Positions 6,753-7,768 of a stretch of DNA of 7,768 nucleotides are shown here, one piece after another. The notes beneath the pieces were generated by a model that ran no database searches, was not told where the DNA came from, and saw only the letters and a program-made list of their open reading frames with translations. Source of the DNA: Acetobacteraceae bacterium (GTDB taxonomy: Bacteria; Pseudomonadota; Alphaproteobacteria; Acetobacterales; Acetobacteraceae); contig DAHWBL010000435.1 of NCBI GenBank assembly GCA_027323595.1, forward strand, positions 1-7,768, in the 5' to 3' direction. Position 1 is the stretch's first letter. Every line of letters starts with the position of its first letter. The translations under genes and the position numbers were made by a program.

Positions 6753-7768
6753 GGTGCGCCGCCTCCGGTGGTGGAAATGCTCGTTCCCACGGGCGGCGTC
6801 ACCTCGGGCGGGGTGGCGTGATAGGGCGTCAGCCCGACGACAAACGGCCGCCCGGTGCCGCCCACCGGCTTCACCTGTGCGACCACACCCGCCACCACCG
6901 CCGGCGGATGCTGAACCGGCGCGAACCGCGTTGCCCCACTTCCGGCGATCACCGTGGGCAACGGCACGGCCGGCGCCTTGATGCCCGGCTTCGGCTTGGT
7001 TTTCGACGAGGTCGTGATGGCGGTACCGGTCAGACCCGAACTTGCTCCGCCAGCGCCGCCACCAGTGTTCGCGCCGTTGCTGCCAGCGCCCCCGGTGACG
7101 TTCGAGTTGGATGTGGAGGACCCGCCGCCAGACCCGCCGCCAGACCCGCCACCGGACCCGCCACCGGACTTGCCGCCGGACTTGCCGCCCGAACTCCCGC
7201 CGCCCCCGTTCGGATATGTCACCAGCGTGCCGTCATAGTTGGCGAGCGTGATGTAATCCTGCGAGCCGCCGAAATTGTTCATGCCGCCGTTCGGATCGTT
7301 ATAGCCGGTGAGCGGCGTCACCTGGGCCGAGCCGCCACCCCCCGTCGCGCCGCCGGCAGCCGCACCCACGACGGCACCAACGCCCCCCCCCACCGACGAA
7401 CCGGCAGCCGTGGTGGAACCGCCGACGGCTGCGCCCAAGGCACCACCAACGATCCCACCCGCCCCCGAACCGGTCGTGGCGGAGTTGCCGGCGGCCGCGC
7501 CCAAGACACCGCCAACGGCACCGCCCGCCCCCGAATCCGCGCTCGTGGTGGAACCGCCGGCCGCCGCGCCCACGACGCCGCCAATGCCCCCACCCACCGA
7601 CGACCCCGCGGCGGTGGCCTCGGCGACGGCCGCTCCCAGCGCCGCCCCGATGTTGGACAGCGCATTGCCCAGACCAGTGCCGGTGCTGTCGCCGAACATC
7701 AGATCGGACTGGCTGATCGTGTCCGGCGTAATCCCGGAATCGCCGTAGATGTTGGGGCCGATGACAGG
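6749..7768 (-). CDS. C-terminal part of a large Gly/Ser-rich secreted protein, probably the TpsA (filamentous-haemagglutinin-like) partner; 5' partial
   Basis: The frame is open to the right edge: codons upstream of the ATG at 7699 read PVIGPNIYGDSGITPDTI and on without a stop, so that ATG is internal and 339 residues are visible. No N-terminal TPS domain is in view. The TpsA assignment is inferred from the operon with an overlapping TpsB gene and from the low-complexity surface-protein composition. From N to C terminus I see a YGDS/FGDS-containing stretch, four 22-23-residue glycine-zipper-like repeats (7328-7600), a non-repetitive island with Tyr, Asn and Asp (about 7210-7327, containing SQDYITLANYDGTLVTYP), a Gly/Ser linker (7121-7192), and a Gly/Asn/Thr-rich region. 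A basic Pro-rich segment (SKTKPKPGIKAPAVPLP) and a final Val/Pro/Gly tail ending TTGGGAP follow. There is no cysteine and no recognisable enzymatic or toxin domain. Alternatives are another autotransported adhesin or a cell-surface protein co-transcribed by chance. Confidence 0.8.
   Translation of the reverse strand, partial: PVIGPNIYGDSGITPDTISQSDLMFGDSTGTGLGNALSNIGAALGAAVAEATAAGSSVGGGIGGVVGAAAGGSTTSADSGAGGAVGGVLGAAAGNSATTGSGAGGIVGGALGAAVGGSTTAAGSSVGGGVGAVVGAAAGGATGGGGSAQVTPLTGYNDPNGGMNNFGGSQDYITLANYDGTLVTYPNGGGGSSGGKSGGKSGGGSGGGSGGGSGGGSSTSNSNVTGGAGSNGANTGGGAGGASSGLTGTAITTSSKTKPKPGIKAPAVPLPTVIAGSGATRFAPVQHPPAVVAGVVAQVKPVGGTGRPFVVGLTPYHATPPEVTPPVGTSISTTGGGAP
6762..6766 (-). promoter_or_regulatory. 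Ribosome binding site of the TpsB gene
   Basis: GGAGG on the minus strand (CCTCC on the plus strand), separated by 9 bases from the ATG at 6752. It lies inside the last codons of the upstream probable tpsA. It supports the chosen start and reinitiation after the ATGA overlap. It is the only clear Shine-Dalgarno sequence I found at any gene start in the window. Confidence 0.75.
7121..7192 (-). repeat. Six tandem 12-bp repeats encoding a Ser-Gly-Gly-(Lys/Gly) linker
   Basis: On the plus strand the units read CCCGCCGCCAGA twice, CCCGCCACCGGA twice, CTTGCCGCCGGA and CTTGCCGCCCGA. They encode two SGGK then four SGGG units in the reading direction. Because 12 is a multiple of 3, gain or loss of units changes linker length without shifting frame. 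The paired identical units look like recent duplications. Confidence 0.9.
7328..7600 (-). repeat. Four tandem 66-69-bp coding repeats (glycine-zipper-like units)
   Basis: Units lie at 7532-7600, 7466-7531, 7397-7465 and 7328-7396 and encode 23, 22, 23 and 23 residues. The consensus is (S/G)(V/A)GGxVGgvlGAAaGGsTTxxxS. Each unit has several GxxxG spacings, and DNA similarity is also visible (for example GTGGTGGAACCGCCG on the plus strand in two units). A degenerate fifth unit with GLGNALSNIGAALGAA lies just upstream at about 7601-7684. Units 1 and 4 share SVGGG, while 2 and 3 share GAGG, giving an A-B-B-A pattern. Confidence 0.85.
7383..7391 (-). repeat. Nine-base poly-G tract inside the probable tpsA coding sequence
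   Basis: C9 on the plus strand, G9 on the coding strand, within GTG GGG GGG GGC of the last glycine-zipper unit. It is the longest homopolymer I see in the window; the next longest are six bases. Its position and consequences are discussed in the findings. Confidence 0.9.

Noticed and set aside
5037..6821. A 594-codon plus-strand open frame opposite the TpsB gene
   Set aside because: The TpsB frame has a signal peptide, POTRA domains, VRGY and a ribosome binding site. The opposite frame gives Arg/His/Ala-rich sequence with no features.
7121..7600. Repeat arrays as CRISPR or intergenic repeats
   Set aside because: Units are directly adjacent without spacers, keep a multiple-of-three length and lie inside a coding frame.
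6749..7699. A complete 316-residue Gly-rich protein beginning at the ATG at 7699
   Set aside because: The same frame stays open for 23 more codons to the edge, there is no signal peptide after that ATG and no clear ribosome binding site before it, so it is most simply an internal methionine.
7308..7748. Plus-strand Pro/Ala-rich frame with PPTAPPAPE-like repeats
   Set aside because: It is the reverse reading of the Gly/Ala repeats in the exoprotein, which continues in frame through the window edge and into the tpsB overlap.
2..7768. A single type I (HlyBD/LapA-like) secretion system linking the adaptor and ATPases to the Gly-rich exoprotein
   Set aside because: The ATPases and permeases are separate ABC-2 subunits of YbhFSR type, not a HlyB fusion. 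No nonapeptide calcium repeats are seen, and the exoprotein gene overlaps a TpsB transporter gene on the opposite strand.
4989..7768. A contact-dependent inhibition (CdiBAI) locus
   Set aside because: The exoprotein tail has no VENN-type motif or toxin domain, and the gene straight after it is the transporter, leaving no room for an immunity gene.

Overview
This GC-rich window carries two envelope-export modules that converge on each other. Codon usage is strongly G/C-ending and long antisense open frames are common. The proteins look alphaproteobacterial, possibly from a member of Rhodospirillales/Acetobacteraceae, but that placement is an impression from protein style and not demonstrated. 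No RNA genes, insertion sequences or CRISPR arrays were seen, and there is no gene-free stretch longer than about 60 bases.

Positions 2-4930 (+ strand) hold a tightly packed four-and-a-bit gene operon: a membrane-fusion protein (5' end cut by the window edge), two separate ABC ATPases and two ABC-2 permeases. Order and motifs match the E. coli ybhG-ybhF-ybhS-ybhR drug exporter, except that YbhF, a single protein with two ATPase halves in E. coli, is encoded here by two genes overlapping by ATGA. The junctions are 2 bp (adaptor to ATPase 1), 4-bp overlap (ATPase 1 to 2), 4-bp overlap (ATPase 2 to permease 1) and 3 bp (permease 1 to 2). The adaptor keeps an RxxxLxxxxxxS signature for docking to a TolC-type outer membrane channel, so the expected machine is ATPase heterodimer plus permease heterodimer plus adaptor plus a TolC encoded elsewhere. 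Noncanonical ATPase residues fall so that one composite ATP site looks degenerate and the other nearly canonical.

Positions 4931-4988 are a short convergent intergenic gap with two small GC-rich inverted repeats and no T-tract.

Positions 4989-7768 (- strand) hold a two-partner secretion (type Vb) pair. The upstream gene, entering from the right edge, encodes the C-terminal 339 residues of what is probably the secreted TpsA (filamentous-haemagglutinin-like) protein. The downstream gene is a complete TpsB/ShlB/FhaC-type outer membrane transporter with signal peptide, two POTRA domains, a 16-strand-type barrel region and the VRGY motif. The two overlap by ATGA, with a clear GGAGG ribosome binding site for tpsB inside the end of tpsA.

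The least ordinary part is the TpsA tail. It contains four tandem 22-23-residue glycine-zipper-like repeats, a six-fold 12-bp Gly/Ser linker repeat, and a nine-base poly-G tract in the coding strand. Gain or loss of one G in that tract would give a stop within about 90 bases. This suggests, but does not prove, slippage-based ON/OFF or length variation of a surface protein.
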